DNA of 64,000 bases. It comes from Cellulomonas sp. Its GTDB lineage: Bacteria > Actinomycetota > Actinomycetes > Actinomycetales > Cellulomonadaceae. Below, one piece after another: positions 1 through 11,021 of the stretch (the first letter of the stretch is position 1; each line of letters begins with the position of its first letter). The stretch spans positions 124,001-188,000 of the forward strand of contig NZ_JADGMY010000011.1 in NCBI RefSeq assembly GCF_015234515.1. Direction: 5' to 3'. A model generated the notes under the pieces. The model was given only the letters and a program-made list of their open reading frames with translations. It did not search any database and had not been told where the DNA came from. The translations under genes were made by a program, and so were the position numbers.

Positions 1-158
1 CGCCGCACGGTCACGGCGTCCAGCCCGTCGTGGTCGGCGATGCCGACGGCGGTGTCGACGATCTGGGACGTCGACACCTTCGACCGGGGCCCCCTGGTGC
101 CGGTGGGCGGCGCGGCGGGGTGGTCCCGCCACAGCAGGTCGATCAGCTCGCGCGACAT
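1..158 (-). CDS. TetR-family regulator, N-terminal part (runs off the window)
   Basis: Only the first 52 codons are inside the window; the gene continues past the left edge. The ATG at 158 has a good ribosome site (GGAGG) just upstream. The translation has a short basic and Pro-rich lead, then a stretch (about residues 28-52, SQIVDTAVGIADHDGLDAVT) typical of helix 1 and the start of the helix-turn-helix of TetR repressors. It is divergent from the VOC gene at 235, with a palindrome between them, so it probably regulates that gene and itself. The ligand-binding domain is not visible, so subfamily and ligand cannot be named. Confidence 0.75.
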   Translation of the reverse strand, partial: MSRELIDLLWRDHPAAPPTGTRGPRSKVSTSQIVDTAVGIADHDGLDAVTVR

Positions 159-190
159 CACCCTCCACTCGGGGAACACCCCGGTCCGAC

Positions 191-217
191 GATACCTTGT
201 ACGGTGCACAAGATATC
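191..217. promoter_or_regulatory. 27-bp imperfect palindrome, likely TetR operator
   Basis: Two 13-bp half sites around base 204 match at 10 of 13 positions (GATACCTTGTACG against GATATCTTGTGCA). The site lies between the divergent TetR gene and the VOC gene, where an autoregulatory TetR operator is expected. Its AT-rich outer ends could also serve as -10 elements. Confidence 0.6.
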
Positions 218-234
218 GTCTCGAGAGGACCGAC

Positions 235-612
235 ATGCACATCACCGGCTCGGCAGTCTCGCTCAACGTCCCCGACGTCGCGGCCTCGGCGGACTTCGCG
301 CGGACCCATCTGGGCTTCACCGAGGAGATGTCCGCCGACGGCTTCGTCTCCCTCAGTCACCCCGACGTCGGGTTCAACCTCGCGCTGCTGCGCGTCGGCC
401 TGTCGAGCTTCAAGCCCGCTCGGATCGCGGGGCCGGCCGGGCAGGGCCTGCTGGTGGCGTTCGTCGTCGAGGACGTCGACGCCGAGTTCGAGCGCATCGC
501 CGCGGCAGGGGCACAGGTCGTCACGCCTCCCGAGACCGAGCCGTGGGGGGAGCGGTTCTGCCAGTTCGCCGACGCCAACGGCATCGTCTGGCAGCTCGTC
601 CAGTGGGTCTGA
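235..612 (+). CDS. VOC (glyoxalase/bleomycin-resistance fold) protein
   Basis: A 125-residue single-domain protein with the two beta-alpha-beta-beta-beta modules of the vicinal oxygen chelate superfamily. The second module ends in FCQFADANGIVWQLVQWV, the usual closing strand with a metal-ligand position. Family members include glyoxalases, dioxygenases and drug-binding proteins, so the substrate is unknown. GAGAGGA before ATG 235 sets the start. The gene is divergent from a TetR regulator across a palindrome, which suggests induction by a small molecule that the protein either modifies or sequesters. Confidence 0.8.
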   Translation: MHITGSAVSLNVPDVAASADFARTHLGFTEEMSADGFVSLSHPDVGFNLALLRVGLSSFKPARIAGPAGQGLLVAFVVEDVDAEFERIAAAGAQVVTPPETEPWGERFCQFADANGIVWQLVQWV

Positions 613-644
613 CTGCCCGGCCGCCCCAGCGGGGGCCGGTGTTC

Positions 645-650
645 TAGTCT
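645..650 (+). promoter_or_regulatory. -10 element of a leaderless gene
   Basis: TAGTCT lies six bases before ATG 657 and no Shine-Dalgarno sequence is present. Transcription would begin at or next to the start codon. Confidence 0.55.
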
Positions 651-656
651 CGGGCC

Positions 657-2126
657 ATGGGTGCCGTGCGACCGGCCCCGAGGATGCGGCCGGTCGAGCT
701 CGTCGACGAGGAGGACGACCGTCCGTGGACGGCCGGCAGGCCGGCACGCGCCGACGCGGCAGACACCGGCGACGCGGGTGGGCCCGACGCCTCGGGCGCG
801 CGCCGGCGCGAGCGTTCCTGGTGGCCCTGGGGTGCCGGAGTCCTCGTCGTGGTGGTGGGTGCCGCAGCCGTCGCCACGGGCGTCACGGAACGGGCGGCCC
901 GCGAGCGCGCCGACGCCTTCGCTGCCCTTCCCGGCGTCGTGCGTCCGCTCGATCGCCCGCCCGTCGAGCGCTGGCGGACCGCCGCCGACGGTCCGACACC
1001 GGTGCTGGGCGCTGCGGGCGCGCTCGTGACGCTCAGCGATGCCGGAGGTCGCTGGGTCGTGCGCTCGTCCGACCTCACGACGGGCGCCACGCGCTGGGAG
1101 GTCCCGGTGGTGGAGCAGGCGGGCTCCGGGTTCGAGTCCGTCGCCGTCGCGTGCGTCGCGGGTGCGGACGCCTCGGCCGACCTCCTGTGCGCGTGGGTGG
1201 AGCCGGACGTCGTGTACGGGACCCCGGGCGGGTCGACGAACTACGTGCCGCCCACGCACGTGATCGCGCTCGCCGGCACGGACGGTGCGCAGCACGGCGC
1301 GTGGGACATCGAGGGGAGCGTGCTCGGGCTCCTGCGCCATGAGGACGACGTCCTCGTGGCGACGGGCCGCAGCGACCGGCACGTGCTCGTCGAGCGACGC
1401 GACGGGACCGACGGCACGGTCCGCTGGACCTGGACCTCCCCGGTCCCGCTCGTCGACAACGGGGGGGTCCGTGCCGTGCCCAAGCTCGTGGCGGACGGCG
1501 GCGTCGTCGCGCTGATGGCGAACTCGACCACGCTGCTCGACGTCCGCACCGGTGCCGTCCTGGAGGCCGGCCCGGCAGGCCAGCAGATCCTCGTCGCCGG
1601 GCTGCCCGACGGCGGCTTCGCGACGTGGGAGCCCGTGTACGGCGGGACGCTGCGCGACGCCGACGGCACCGTCCGGGCCAGGGTCCCCGGCCTTCCTCGC
1701 CCGGTGGTGGGGGACGGGTCGGTCGACGCGCTCCTGATCGACGTGGGCAACCGGGCGGTCGCGGTGCGGGCCGACGACGGCACGGTCGTCTGGAGACTGC
1801 CGACGTCCATGACGCCGGTCGCCGTGGCGCACGGCGTCGTCGTCATGGCAGGTGAGGCGTCGGTCGGGGCCGTGGACGGTGCGGACGGTCGGCTGCTCTG
1901 GGAGCAGGAGCTCACCGAGGCGCAGTACATCGCCCCGCTGACCGACGGACTGCACGTGCTGGTCCCGGAGCCCGACGGCGCCGACGGGTTCGACCTCGTC
2001 GCCCGAGGGCTGCGCGACGGCGTCGAGGCGTGGCGGGTCGACCTGCCGTCCGACCTGCGCCGGCTCACCGCGGTCGGCGGGCGCGTCCTCGCGCAGACGT
2101 CCACCGAGGTGATCGTCCTGGCCTGA
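657..2126 (+). CDS. Membrane-anchored PQQ-like beta-propeller protein
   Basis: 489 residues. A charged N-terminal cytoplasmic segment of about 55 residues ends in RRRERSWWPW, followed by one hydrophobic segment (about 57-76, GVLVVVVGAAAVATG). The rest lies outside the membrane and contains repeated Trp/Gly blade motifs such as TTGATRWEVPV, DGTVVWRLPT and DGRLLWEQEL. These are typical of PQQ-binding-like quinoprotein propellers. There are no visible catalytic ligands for PQQ, so a binding or scaffold role is as likely as enzymatic function. The start is supported by a -10 hexamer placed for leaderless initiation. It stands alone between the VOC gene and leuA. Confidence 0.7.
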   Translation: MGAVRPAPRMRPVELVDEEDDRPWTAGRPARADAADTGDAGGPDASGARRRERSWWPWGAGVLVVVVGAAAVATGVTERAARERADAFAALPGVVRPLDRPPVERWRTAADGPTPVLGAAGALVTLSDAGGRWVVRSSDLTTGATRWEVPVVEQAGSGFESVAVACVAGADASADLLCAWVEPDVVYGTPGGSTNYVPPTHVIALAGTDGAQHGAWDIEGSVLGLLRHEDDVLVATGRSDRHVLVERRDGTDGTVRWTWTSPVPLVDNGGVRAVPKLVADGGVVALMANSTTLLDVRTGAVLEAGPAGQQILVAGLPDGGFATWEPVYGGTLRDADGTVRARVPGLPRPVVGDGSVDALLIDVGNRAVAVRADDGTVVWRLPTSMTPVAVAHGVVVMAGEASVGAVDGADGRLLWEQELTEAQYIAPLTDGLHVLVPEPDGADGFDLVARGLRDGVEAWRVDLPSDLRRLTAVGGRVLAQTSTEVIVLA

Positions 2127-2175
2127 CCCCCCGCGCGCCGCGCGCGCAGGTTGCGGCGCCCCGCACGCGCGGGGG

Positions 2176-2181
2176 TATGGT
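2176..2181 (+). promoter_or_regulatory. -10 element for the leuA leader transcript
   Basis: TATGGT ends six bases before the GTG of the leader peptide at 2188, giving a leaderless transcript that begins with the leader peptide. Confidence 0.6.
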
Positions 2182-2187
2182 CTTGCC

Positions 2188-2216
2188 GTGCGCGCACGCT
2201 CGCTGCTTCTTCGTCG

Positions 2217-2235
<19 letters not shown>
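2188..2235 (+). CDS. leuA leader peptide with Leu-codon run
   Basis: A 15-codon open frame translating to MRARSLLLRRRDEAL and ending in TAG at 2233-2235. Codons 6-8 are three consecutive leucine codons (CTG CTT CTT); CTT is rare in this GC-rich genome, which would sharpen sensitivity to charged tRNA-Leu. It lies 72 bp before leuA and directly follows a -10 hexamer. Leucine-rich leader peptides before leuA are an established form of attenuation in Actinobacteria. A ribosome stalled on the Leu codons would cover the 5' arm of the hairpin at 2217-2253. Confidence 0.75.
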
Positions 2236-4110
<1,875 letters not shown>

Positions 4111-4179
4111 GCGAGGGGCCGCGGTGCGCCACGTGCGCGCCGCGGCCCACCTGTCGGTGCCGCGGGGGACAATGGCACC

Positions 4180-4911
4180 GTGAGCCTCTACCGCGACGAG
4201 GCGATCGTGCTGCGCACCCACAAGCTGGGGGAGGCCGACCGCATCGTCACCCTCCTGACGCGCGAGCACGGCAAGGTGCGCGCCGTCGGCAAGGGCGTGC
4301 GCCGCACGACCTCGCGCTTCGGGTCCCGGCTCGAGCCCTTCATGCACATCGACGTGCAGCTCAGCACGGGACGCAACCTCGACGTCGTGACCCAGGTCGA
4401 GGCGCTCGGGTCGTACGGCCGCCAGGTCTGCGAGGACTACGCGCTCTACACGGTCGGCACGGTGATGCTCGAGACGGCCGAGCGGCTCGTCGAGGCGGAG
4501 CGCGAGCCGTCGGTCCAGCAGTACCGGCTGCTGGTCGGCGCCGTGCGGGCGCTGGCGACGCGGGCGCACGCGCCCGGGCTCGTCCTCGACTCGTACCTGC
4601 TGCGCGCACTGGCCGTCGCCGGGTGGGCCCCGAGCTTCACCGACTGCGCGCGCTGCGGGGCCCCCGGCCCGCACCACGCGTTCGCCCCGTCCGTGGGCGG
4701 CGCGGTCTGCGGGGCGTGCCGTCCGCCGGGTGCGGCGGCGCCCGCGCCGGAGACGTTCGCGCTGCTCGCGGCCCTGCTCTCGGGGGACTGGGACGTCGCC
4801 GACGCGAGCGCCGAGCGCCACCGCGCGGAGGGCAACGGGCTCGTCGCGGTGTTCTGCCAGTTCCACCTGGAGCGGCGACTGCGCTCGCTGCCGATGGTGG
4901 AGCGCGTCTGA
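4180..4911 (+). CDS. recO: DNA repair protein RecO
   Basis: 243 residues, normal for the family. RecO loads RecA on SSB-coated DNA with RecR during recombinational repair. The N-terminus ([20 protein letters not shown]) is the OB-fold signature. Four cysteines around residues 152-186 (CARCGAPG ... CGACR) form the zinc-finger-like site seen in many RecO proteins. GTG 4180 has GACAAT six bases upstream and no ribosome site, so it appears leaderless. It precedes uppS by under 50 bp, the usual actinobacterial recO-uppS order. Confidence 0.93.
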   Translation: MSLYRDEAIVLRTHKLGEADRIVTLLTREHGKVRAVGKGVRRTTSRFGSRLEPFMHIDVQLSTGRNLDVVTQVEALGSYGRQVCEDYALYTVGTVMLETAERLVEAEREPSVQQYRLLVGAVRALATRAHAPGLVLDSYLLRALAVAGWAPSFTDCARCGAPGPHHAFAPSVGGAVCGACRPPGAAAPAPETFALLAALLSGDWDVADASAERHRAEGNGLVAVFCQFHLERRLRSLPMVERV

Positions 4912-4959
4912 CGCCGGCGCGCTGCCCGCACGGCCGTGCCGGGTGGCACGATGTCCACC

Positions 4960-5745
4960 GTGCCACGCGAGACCGTCCCGCCCTACCCGCACCCGTCCGG
5001 CGCACGGCCGCCGCAGATCCCGCGGGAGCTCGTGCCGCGGCACGTCGCGGTCGTGATGGACGGCAACGGCCGCTGGGCCAACGCGCGCGGCCTGCCGCGC
5101 GTGGAGGGGCACCGCGCCGGCGAGGCATCGCTGCTGGACGTCGTCGCCGGGGCGATCGAGATCGGTGTGCAGCACATCTCGGCGTACGCGTTCTCGACGG
5201 AGAACTGGTCGCGCTCGCCCGAGGAGGTGCGGTTCCTCATGGGCTTCAACCGCGACGTCCTGCGCCGGCGCCGGGACCTCATGGACTCCTGGGGCGTGCG
5301 CGTGCGGTGGGCGGGTCGTCGCCCCCGCCTGTGGCGGTCGGTGATCAACGAGCTCGAGACCGCGGAGCGGCAGACCGCCGGCAACTCGACCTGCACCCTG
5401 ACGATGTGCGTCAACTACGGCGGGCGGGCCGAGATCGCCGACGCCGCCCAGGCCATCGCCCGCGAGGTCGCGGCCGGCCGGCTCAAGCCCGAGCGGGTGA
5501 ACGAGAAGACGATCCAGAAGTACCTCGACGAGCCCGACCTGCCCGACGTGGACCTCTTCCTGCGCTCGTCCGGGGAGCAGCGGATCTCGAACTTCATGCT
5601 GTGGCAGTCGGCGTACGCGGAGCTGGTGTTCCTCGACGAGCCGTGGCCCGACGTCGATCGTCGGCACCTGTGGCGCGCGGTGGAGACCTACGCGCGTCGC
5701 GACCGGAGGTACGGCGGCGCCGTGGACGCACCGGCCACGTCCTGA
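4960..5745 (+). CDS. uppS: Polyprenyl diphosphate synthase (cis-prenyltransferase)
   Basis: 261 residues from GTG 4960. It extends farnesyl or related diphosphates with isopentenyl units to make the lipid carrier for cell-wall synthesis. The signature [14 protein letters not shown] contains the catalytic Asp, and [20 protein letters not shown] near the C-terminus is the second conserved block that binds isopentenyl diphosphate. CACGAT seven bases before GTG 4960 suggests a leaderless start there; ATG 4951 and GTG 4936 are alternatives in the same frame. The N-terminal 25 residues before the core are poorly conserved, so the exact start is uncertain. Confidence 0.92.
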   Translation: MPRETVPPYPHPSGARPPQIPRELVPRHVAVVMDGNGRWANARGLPRVEGHRAGEASLLDVVAGAIEIGVQHISAYAFSTENWSRSPEEVRFLMGFNRDVLRRRRDLMDSWGVRVRWAGRRPRLWRSVINELETAERQTAGNSTCTLTMCVNYGGRAEIADAAQAIAREVAAGRLKPERVNEKTIQKYLDEPDLPDVDLFLRSSGEQRISNFMLWQSAYAELVFLDEPWPDVDRRHLWRAVETYARRDRRYGGAVDAPATS

Positions 5746-5778
5746 CGGTGTCGGTGGTCGGCCGTACGGTCGGTCGTC

Positions 5779-6138
5779 ATGGAGCTGACGATCGGGATGG
5801 TCACGGTGGACACGCACGACCCGCAGGAGCTCGGGGCCTGGTGGGCGGCCCGCACGGGCGGCCGGCTGCAGGCGTACGGCGACGACTTCGCGATCGTCGT
5901 GCGCCCCGACGGTGCACGACCGGCACTGGGCTTCCAGAAGGTCGAGGACCCGACGCCCGGCAAGAACCGGATGCACCTCGACCTCGAGGCGGCCGACGCG
6001 GCGGCCGCCGTGGCGGAGCTCGTCGCCGCGGGAGCGACGCACGTCGCGGAGCACGGCGAGCCGGACGGCTTCACGTGGACGGTGCTCGCCGACCCGCACG
6101 GCAACCAGTTCTGCGTGTCGACGGTCCACGCCGACTGA
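5779..6138 (+). CDS. Glyoxalase-like VOC protein
   Basis: 119 residues forming one VOC domain. It begins MELTIGMVTVDTHDP, and the closing strand LADPHGNQFCV carries the usual metal or ligand-contact region. Actinobacterial relatives of this glyoxalase-like type are abundant and mostly uncharacterised. TACGGT eight bases before the ATG suggests a leaderless or near-leaderless transcript separate from uppS. Function beyond the fold cannot be assigned. Confidence 0.7.
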   Translation: MELTIGMVTVDTHDPQELGAWWAARTGGRLQAYGDDFAIVVRPDGARPALGFQKVEDPTPGKNRMHLDLEAADAAAAVAELVAAGATHVAEHGEPDGFTWTVLADPHGNQFCVSTVHAD

Positions 6139-6178
6139 ACAGGGCGGGGCCCCGAGAGACCGGGCCACCGGGTGCGCG

Positions 6179-6778
6179 TCAGCGGTGCTCGGGTGCGGTC
6201 ACCGGCTCGGCGTGCGTGCTGCCGGCTGCCACCGCGGCGAGCCGCCGTCCGGTCCGCCGGCGCCGGCCGACCATCACGGCCCGCACCACCGCGAGGACCA
6301 CGACCGCCAGCGCGGCCAGGCCCCACGGTGAGCCGGCGGCGAGCGACAGCGCGCCCCAGACGGCGCCGATCCCGACGGTGCCCCAGATGATCGCCCACAT
6401 CACGGCCCCGGGGATGGACGCGAGCGTGAAGCGCAGGTAGGGCATGCGCAGCATCCCGGCGCCGACGAACACGGCGGTCTGGATGCCGACGGTGACGTAC
6501 GCGAGCGTGACGGCGATCCACCCCCACCGGTGCACGAGGGCCACGCCGCGACGGGCTGAGGGCGTCGCCGCCAGGCGACCCGTGCGGTCGACGGTCCGCT
6601 GCCACCAGCCGGGGCCGTGGCGGCGTTCACCCTCGAAGCGAGCCCCGCGCTCGACGCCACGGCCGGCCCAGTACGTGAGGTGCGACCGCGCCATCACGAT
6701 GCCGAAGAGGCACGTCAGCGCGACCGCGACGGGCATCCCGTCGAGGCCGTACTGGGCCAGCAGCTCCGACGACGTCAT
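6179..6778 (-). CDS. DedA-like membrane protein
   Basis: 199 residues from ATG 6778. Several hydrophobic segments are visible (VAVALTCLFGIVMARSHLTY, VALVHRWGWIAVTLAYV, and a C-terminal helix LAALAVVVLAVV), and the LTYWAGRG plus PGAVMWAIIWGTVGIGAVWG blocks are typical of the DedA / SNARE-associated family, which includes lipid-carrier flippases. TACGAT six bases upstream supports leaderless initiation at ATG 6778; longer in-frame starts would run into znuB. It follows znuB by 31 bp on the same strand but seems to have its own promoter. Confidence 0.7.
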   Translation of the reverse strand: MTSSELLAQYGLDGMPVAVALTCLFGIVMARSHLTYWAGRGVERGARFEGERRHGPGWWQRTVDRTGRLAATPSARRGVALVHRWGWIAVTLAYVTVGIQTAVFVGAGMLRMPYLRFTLASIPGAVMWAIIWGTVGIGAVWGALSLAAGSPWGLAALAVVVLAVVRAVMVGRRRRTGRRLAAVAAGSTHAEPVTAPEHR

Positions 6779-6809
6779 CGTTCGATCGTACGTCGGCCCT
6801 CGGAGGGCC

Positions 6810-7775
6810 TCACCGGCCCGTGGTCCCGGGTCCGGGCGACGGATCGGCGGCGCAGGCCGGGTCGGAGGCCGCGACCAGCACGTCGTCCAGCACGTCCGGG
6901 TGCGGGTCGCGTCCCGCGGCACGACGCCGGGCGACGAGCGGGTGCGCGACGGCCGCGGCCGCGTACAGGACGATCGCGAGGACCACGATGGTCGCTCCCG
7001 GCGGCACGTCGTTCCAGTAGGTGATCACGAGGCCCGCGACGCTGACCCCGACGCCGATCGCGCTCGCCAGCAGCATGGTGCGACCGAACGACCGCGAGAC
7101 GATCTGGGCGACGGCGACCGGCACGATCATCAGGGCGCTGACCAGCAGCAGCCCCACGACGCGCATCGAGATCGTGACGGTGAGGGCCGCGAGCACGGCC
7201 ACGACCATCGACAGCGCCCGCACGGGCAGCCCGCTGGCGCGCGCGAACTCCTCGTCGTGGCTCACGGCGAAGAGCGCCCAGCGCAGCCCCACGCCCACCA
7301 CGAGCACGAGCACGGCCAGCGCCGCCGTCCACCACAGGTCACCGGTCGACACGGTGGAGATCGACCCGAACAGGTAGCTCATGAGGTTCGCGTTGGTGCC
7401 ACCCGCGACCTTGATGAGCAGCACGCCGCCGGCGATGCCCCCGTAGAACATGATCGCGAGCGCCAGGTCGCCGCTGGTGCGGCCGCGTTCCCGGACCAGC
7501 TCGATGACGACGGATCCGACGACCGCAGCGACGACCGCGCCGGGGACCGCGAGGGAGTCGGCGGGCGACACCGCGGCCCAGCTGCCCACCAGCCAGCCCA
7601 TGGCCACACCGGTCAGGGCGACGTGCCCGACGCCGTCACCCATGAGCGCCATGCGGCGCTGGACGAGGAAGGTGCCGACGACGGGGGCCGCCGCACCGAC
7701 GAGGACGGCCGCGACGAGCGCACGCTGCATCAGCGGCGAGGTCAGCAGCGCGAGCACCTGCTCCCACCCGTTCAC
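6810..7775 (-). CDS. znuB: Zinc ABC transporter permease
   Basis: 321 residues, an ABC-3 family integral membrane permease with about eight to nine hydrophobic segments; MGDGVGHVALTGVAMG is the family signature near residue 45. It forms the membrane channel for metal delivered by the lipoprotein ZnuA and energised by ZnuC. GTG 7775 overlaps the znuC stop by four bases (GTGA) and has GGAGG seven bases upstream, so the two are translationally coupled. The Zur-like site before znuA argues for zinc rather than manganese. Confidence 0.9.
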   Translation of the reverse strand: MNGWEQVLALLTSPLMQRALVAAVLVGAAAPVVGTFLVQRRMALMGDGVGHVALTGVAMGWLVGSWAAVSPADSLAVPGAVVAAVVGSVVIELVRERGRTSGDLALAIMFYGGIAGGVLLIKVAGGTNANLMSYLFGSISTVSTGDLWWTAALAVLVLVVGVGLRWALFAVSHDEEFARASGLPVRALSMVVAVLAALTVTISMRVVGLLLVSALMIVPVAVAQIVSRSFGRTMLLASAIGVGVSVAGLVITYWNDVPPGATIVVLAIVLYAAAAVAHPLVARRRAAGRDPHPDVLDDVLVAASDPACAADPSPGPGTTGR

Positions 7776-8542
7776 GGCGTCACCTCCAGCGTCAGGTCGG
7801 GGCCGTCGGTGGGCGGCTCGGGGTCGGCGTGCGGGTGCGTGTGGTCGTGGCCGGCGTCCCCGTGCTCCCCGCGCGCCGGCGGTGGCGGGCCGTCGTGCAC
7901 GACCCGGCCGTGCCGCAGCACGACCGAGCGGTCGATGAGCGGTGCGAAGGGGCCGATCTCGTGCAGGACCACGACGACGGTGGTGCCCGCGTCGCGCAGC
8001 CGGGACAGCGCGTCGACGAACGTGCGCTGGGTGGGCAGGTCGATCCCGGAGGTGGGTTCGTCGAGCACCAGCAGCGCTGGCTCGCGCACCAGCGCGCGGG
8101 CGATGAGCACCCGCTGCTGCTGGCCACCGGACAGCTCCTGCACCCGGCGCTCCTGGAGGTCCGCGACCCCCAGCGCGTCGAGCGCGGCGAGCGCCCGCGC
8201 CCGCCGGTCGCGCGGCGGGCGCAGGCGGCGTCCGTACAGCATCCCTGACACGACGACCTCGAGCGCCGTCGTCGGGACACCACCGGCCGCCGCCATGCGC
8301 TGCGGGACGTACCCGACGCGCTGCCAGGGCACGTCCGGCCCGAGCGGTGCGCCGAGCAGCCGGACGCTGCCGGCGACGTGGGGGACGACGCCCAGCAGCG
8401 CGCGCACGAGGGTCGACTTGCCGGACCCGTTGGCGCCCAGCAGCGCGAGGACCTGCCTGGTGGGCACCGTCAGGTCCACGCCGCGGACGATGGGCTGGCC
8501 GCCGAGCGTCACGTGGACGCCCTCGGCCTCGATCGCGTTCAC
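7772..8542 (-). CDS. znuC: Zinc ABC transporter ATPase
   Basis: 256 residues. Walker A is LLGANGSGKSTLVR, the ABC signature is LSGGQQQRVLIARAL, Walker B is ALLVLDEPTSG and the H-loop His follows in VVVVLHEIG. The C-terminal tail is rich in histidine and aspartate (GEHGDAGHDHTHPHADPE), which could sense or buffer zinc. GTG 8542 overlaps the znuA stop by four bases, and its own stop overlaps the znuB start. Confidence 0.93.
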   Translation of the reverse strand: MNAIEAEGVHVTLGGQPIVRGVDLTVPTRQVLALLGANGSGKSTLVRALLGVVPHVAGSVRLLGAPLGPDVPWQRVGYVPQRMAAAGGVPTTALEVVVSGMLYGRRLRPPRDRRARALAALDALGVADLQERRVQELSGGQQQRVLIARALVREPALLVLDEPTSGIDLPTQRTFVDALSRLRDAGTTVVVVLHEIGPFAPLIDRSVVLRHGRVVHDGPPPPARGEHGDAGHDHTHPHADPEPPTDGPDLTLEVTP

Positions 8543-9480
8543 GAGCAGGACAATGCCACGCGCAGGGCGTCGAGGTTGGCCTCGGCGATCGAGAAGTAGT
8601 CCTGCGAGTCGTCGGTCACGCCCTCGATCGGGTCGAGCACGGCCGTCTCGACGCCGAGATCCGCGGCGAGCGTCTGCGCGACCTTGGGCGACGCGAGCGT
8701 CTCGAAGAAGATCGTCGTGACGCCCTCGTCCTGGACCACGTCGCCGATCTCCCGCAGCCGTGCCGGGGACGGCTCGGACTCGGGGTCGATGCCCGAGATG
8801 CCGACCTGGTCGAGGTCGTAGCGGTCCGCGAGGTAGCCGAAGGCCTCGTGCGAGGTGACCACGACCCGGCGCTCGCAGGTGGCCAGGGCGCGGGCGTACT
8901 CCTCGTCCAGCTCCGTCAGGCGGTCGACGAGGGCGTCGGCGTTGGCCTGGTACGTCGCGGCGCCGTCGGGGTCGATCTCGGACAGCGCGTCGGCGACCGA
9001 TCCGGCGACCGCGGCCAGGCGCGTCGGGTCGAGCCAGAAGTGCGGGTCGGCACCCTCGTGGTCGTGCTCGTCCTGCGCGTGCTCGTCGTCCGCGTGCTCG
9101 TCGTCCTCGTGCGCCCCGGTGCTCTCGAGGTCCGCCTGGTCGGCCGCGTCGACCACGTGCTCGGGTGCGGTCTGCACGACGGCGTCGTCGACGGAGGGCT
9201 GGAAGCCGGACTGGTACACCACGAGGTCCGCGGCGCCGAGCTCGGCGACCTGGGCGGGGGAGAGCTCCACGTCGTGCGGCTCCGCGCCCGGGGGGGTGAG
9301 CGAACCGACCTCGACCCGGTCGCCTCCCACCTCCTCGGTGACCATCTGCAGCGGGTAGAAGGATGCGAGCGCCCGGATGGTGCCGTCGTCCCCGGGGTTC
9401 GCCGCGCAGGCCGAGGACGCCAGCACGGGCAGGACGACGACGGCGGCGAGCACACGGGAGCGACGGAGAGACCTGGACAT
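8539..9480 (-). CDS. znuA: Zinc-binding lipoprotein of the ABC transporter
   Basis: 313 residues. A signal peptide ends in a lipobox (VLASSAC), anchoring the protein outside the membrane. The ZnuA/TroA fold is recognisable, with the metal ligand region PHDVELSP, an acidic His-rich loop ([15 protein letters not shown]) before ADPHFWLDP, and the conserved [15 protein letters not shown]. The loop is the usual mark of zinc-specific members. I place the start at ATG 9480: an in-frame ATG at 9495 lies on the predicted -10 element and would not be transcribed. First gene of znuACB. Confidence 0.92.
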   Translation of the reverse strand: MSRSLRRSRVLAAVVVLPVLASSACAANPGDDGTIRALASFYPLQMVTEEVGGDRVEVGSLTPPGAEPHDVELSPAQVAELGAADLVVYQSGFQPSVDDAVVQTAPEHVVDAADQADLESTGAHEDDEHADDEHAQDEHDHEGADPHFWLDPTRLAAVAGSVADALSEIDPDGAATYQANADALVDRLTELDEEYARALATCERRVVVTSHEAFGYLADRYDLDQVGISGIDPESEPSPARLREIGDVVQDEGVTTIFFETLASPKVAQTLAADLGVETAVLDPIEGVTDDSQDYFSIAEANLDALRVALSCS

Positions 9481-9517
9481 GAGACCGATTCTCATTCACC
9501 GCGAGAACGGTTGTCAA
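9480..9517 (-). promoter_or_regulatory. znuA promoter with overlapping Zur-like box
   Basis: On the minus strand TTGACA (9517-9512) is followed after 17 bases by TGAGAA (9494-9489). A 15-base dyad TGAGAATCGGTCTCA (9494-9480) covers the -10 and the start codon. It resembles the TGANAAT...TCA pattern of actinobacterial Zur boxes. Zinc-loaded Zur would occlude the promoter. Confidence 0.65.
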
Positions 9518-9628
9518 CACAGCTGCCCGGTCGCGGCGTGGCGGTCCGGGGCGCCCGTCCCCGATATCCTGGGCCGTTGTGCCCCGCGGCACCCAGCTGC
9601 GGGTTCCTCGACCCAGGAGATTCCCACC

Positions 9629-11017
9629 GTGGCTGCCGCACCTTCCCGTCTCGACGCCGTCGTCTCCCTCGCCAAGCGCCGGGGGTTCGTCTTCCCGAGC
9701 GGCGAGATCTACGGAGGCACCCGCTCCGCGTGGGACTACGGCCCGCTCGGGGTCGAGCTCAAGGAGAACATCAAGCGCCAGTGGTGGCGCTCGATGGTCA
9801 CGAGCCGTGACGACGTCGTCGGCCTCGACTCGTCGGTCATCCTGCCGCGGCAGGTGTGGGTCGCCTCCGGCCACGTCGGGGTCTTCACCGACCCGCTGAC
9901 CGAGTGCCTGTCGTGCCACAAGCGGTTCCGTGAGGACCACCTGCTCGAGGACTTCGAGGCCAAGAAGGGCCGGGCGCCCGAGACCGGGCTCGCCGAGATC
10001 GCATGTCCGAACTGCGGCACCCGCGGGCAGTGGACCGAGCCGCGCGACTTCAACATGATGCTCAAGACGTACCTCGGCCCCGTCGAGGACGAGTCCGGGC
10101 TGCACTACCTGCGTCCCGAGACCGCGCAGGGCATCTTCGTGAACTTCAAGAACGTCTACACCGCGGCGCGCATGAAGCCCCCGTTCGGCATCGGCCAGAT
10201 CGGCAAGTCGTTCCGCAACGAGATCACGCCCGGCAACTTCATCTTCCGCACGCGCGAGTTCGAGCAGATGGAGATGGAGTTCTTCGTCGAGCCCGGCACC
10301 GACGAGACGTGGCACCAGTACTGGATCGACGCGCGCACCGACTGGTACGTCGACCTCGGGATCGCGCGCGAGAACCTGCGGCACTACGAGCACCCGGCCG
10401 AGAAGCTCTCGCACTACTCCAAGCGCACGGTCGACATCGAGTACAAGTTCGGCTTCAGCGGCAGCGAGTGGGGCGAGCTCGAGGGCGTCGCCAACCGCAC
10501 CGACTTCGACCTCGGCACGCACTCCGAGCACTCGGGGCAGGACCTGTCGTTCTTCGACCAGGCCAAGAACGAGCGCTACGTGCCGTACGTCATCGAGCCG
10601 GCGGCGGGTCTGACGCGCTCGCTCATGGCGTTCCTCGTCGAGTCGTACACCGAGGACGAGGCCCCCAACACCAAGGGCGGCGTGGACACGCGCACCGTGC
10701 TCAAGCTCGACCCGCGGCTGGCGCCGATCAAGGCCGCCGTCCTGCCGCTGTCGCGCAACGAGCAGCTCAGCCCCAAGGCGCGCGACCTCGCCGCGGAGCT
10801 CCGCAAGAGCTGGAACGTCGAGTTCGACGACGCCGGCGCGATCGGGCGCCGCTACCGCCGCCAGGACGAGATCGGCACGCCGTTCTGCATCACCGTCGAC
10901 TTCGACACGCTCGACGACCAGGCCGTGACGATCCGCCACCGCGACGACATGTCGCAGCAGCGGGTCGCGCTCGACCAGGTCACCGGGTACCTCGCGCAGC
11001 GCCTCGTCGGCGCCTGA
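9629..11017 (+). CDS. glyS: Glycyl-tRNA synthetase (single-chain, alpha2 type)
   Basis: 462 residues, the size of the homodimeric class II enzyme. It charges tRNA-Gly. Class II motif regions are visible ([38 protein letters not shown] and [12 protein letters not shown]), as is a zinc-knuckle-like insertion with C-x2-C near residue 93 (CLSCHKRF) and CPNCGTRG near 130. GTG 9629 has AGGAGA eight bases upstream. A TATCCT -10 at 9565-9570 would give a leader of about 50 bases. It is divergent from znuA. Confidence 0.95.
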   Translation: MAAAPSRLDAVVSLAKRRGFVFPSGEIYGGTRSAWDYGPLGVELKENIKRQWWRSMVTSRDDVVGLDSSVILPRQVWVASGHVGVFTDPLTECLSCHKRFREDHLLEDFEAKKGRAPETGLAEIACPNCGTRGQWTEPRDFNMMLKTYLGPVEDESGLHYLRPETAQGIFVNFKNVYTAARMKPPFGIGQIGKSFRNEITPGNFIFRTREFEQMEMEFFVEPGTDETWHQYWIDARTDWYVDLGIARENLRHYEHPAEKLSHYSKRTVDIEYKFGFSGSEWGELEGVANRTDFDLGTHSEHSGQDLSFFDQAKNERYVPYVIEPAAGLTRSLMAFLVESYTEDEAPNTKGGVDTRTVLKLDPRLAPIKAAVLPLSRNEQLSPKARDLAAELRKSWNVEFDDAGAIGRRYRRQDEIGTPFCITVDFDTLDDQAVTIRHRDDMSQQRVALDQVTGYLAQRLVGA

Positions 11018-11021
11018 CGCG

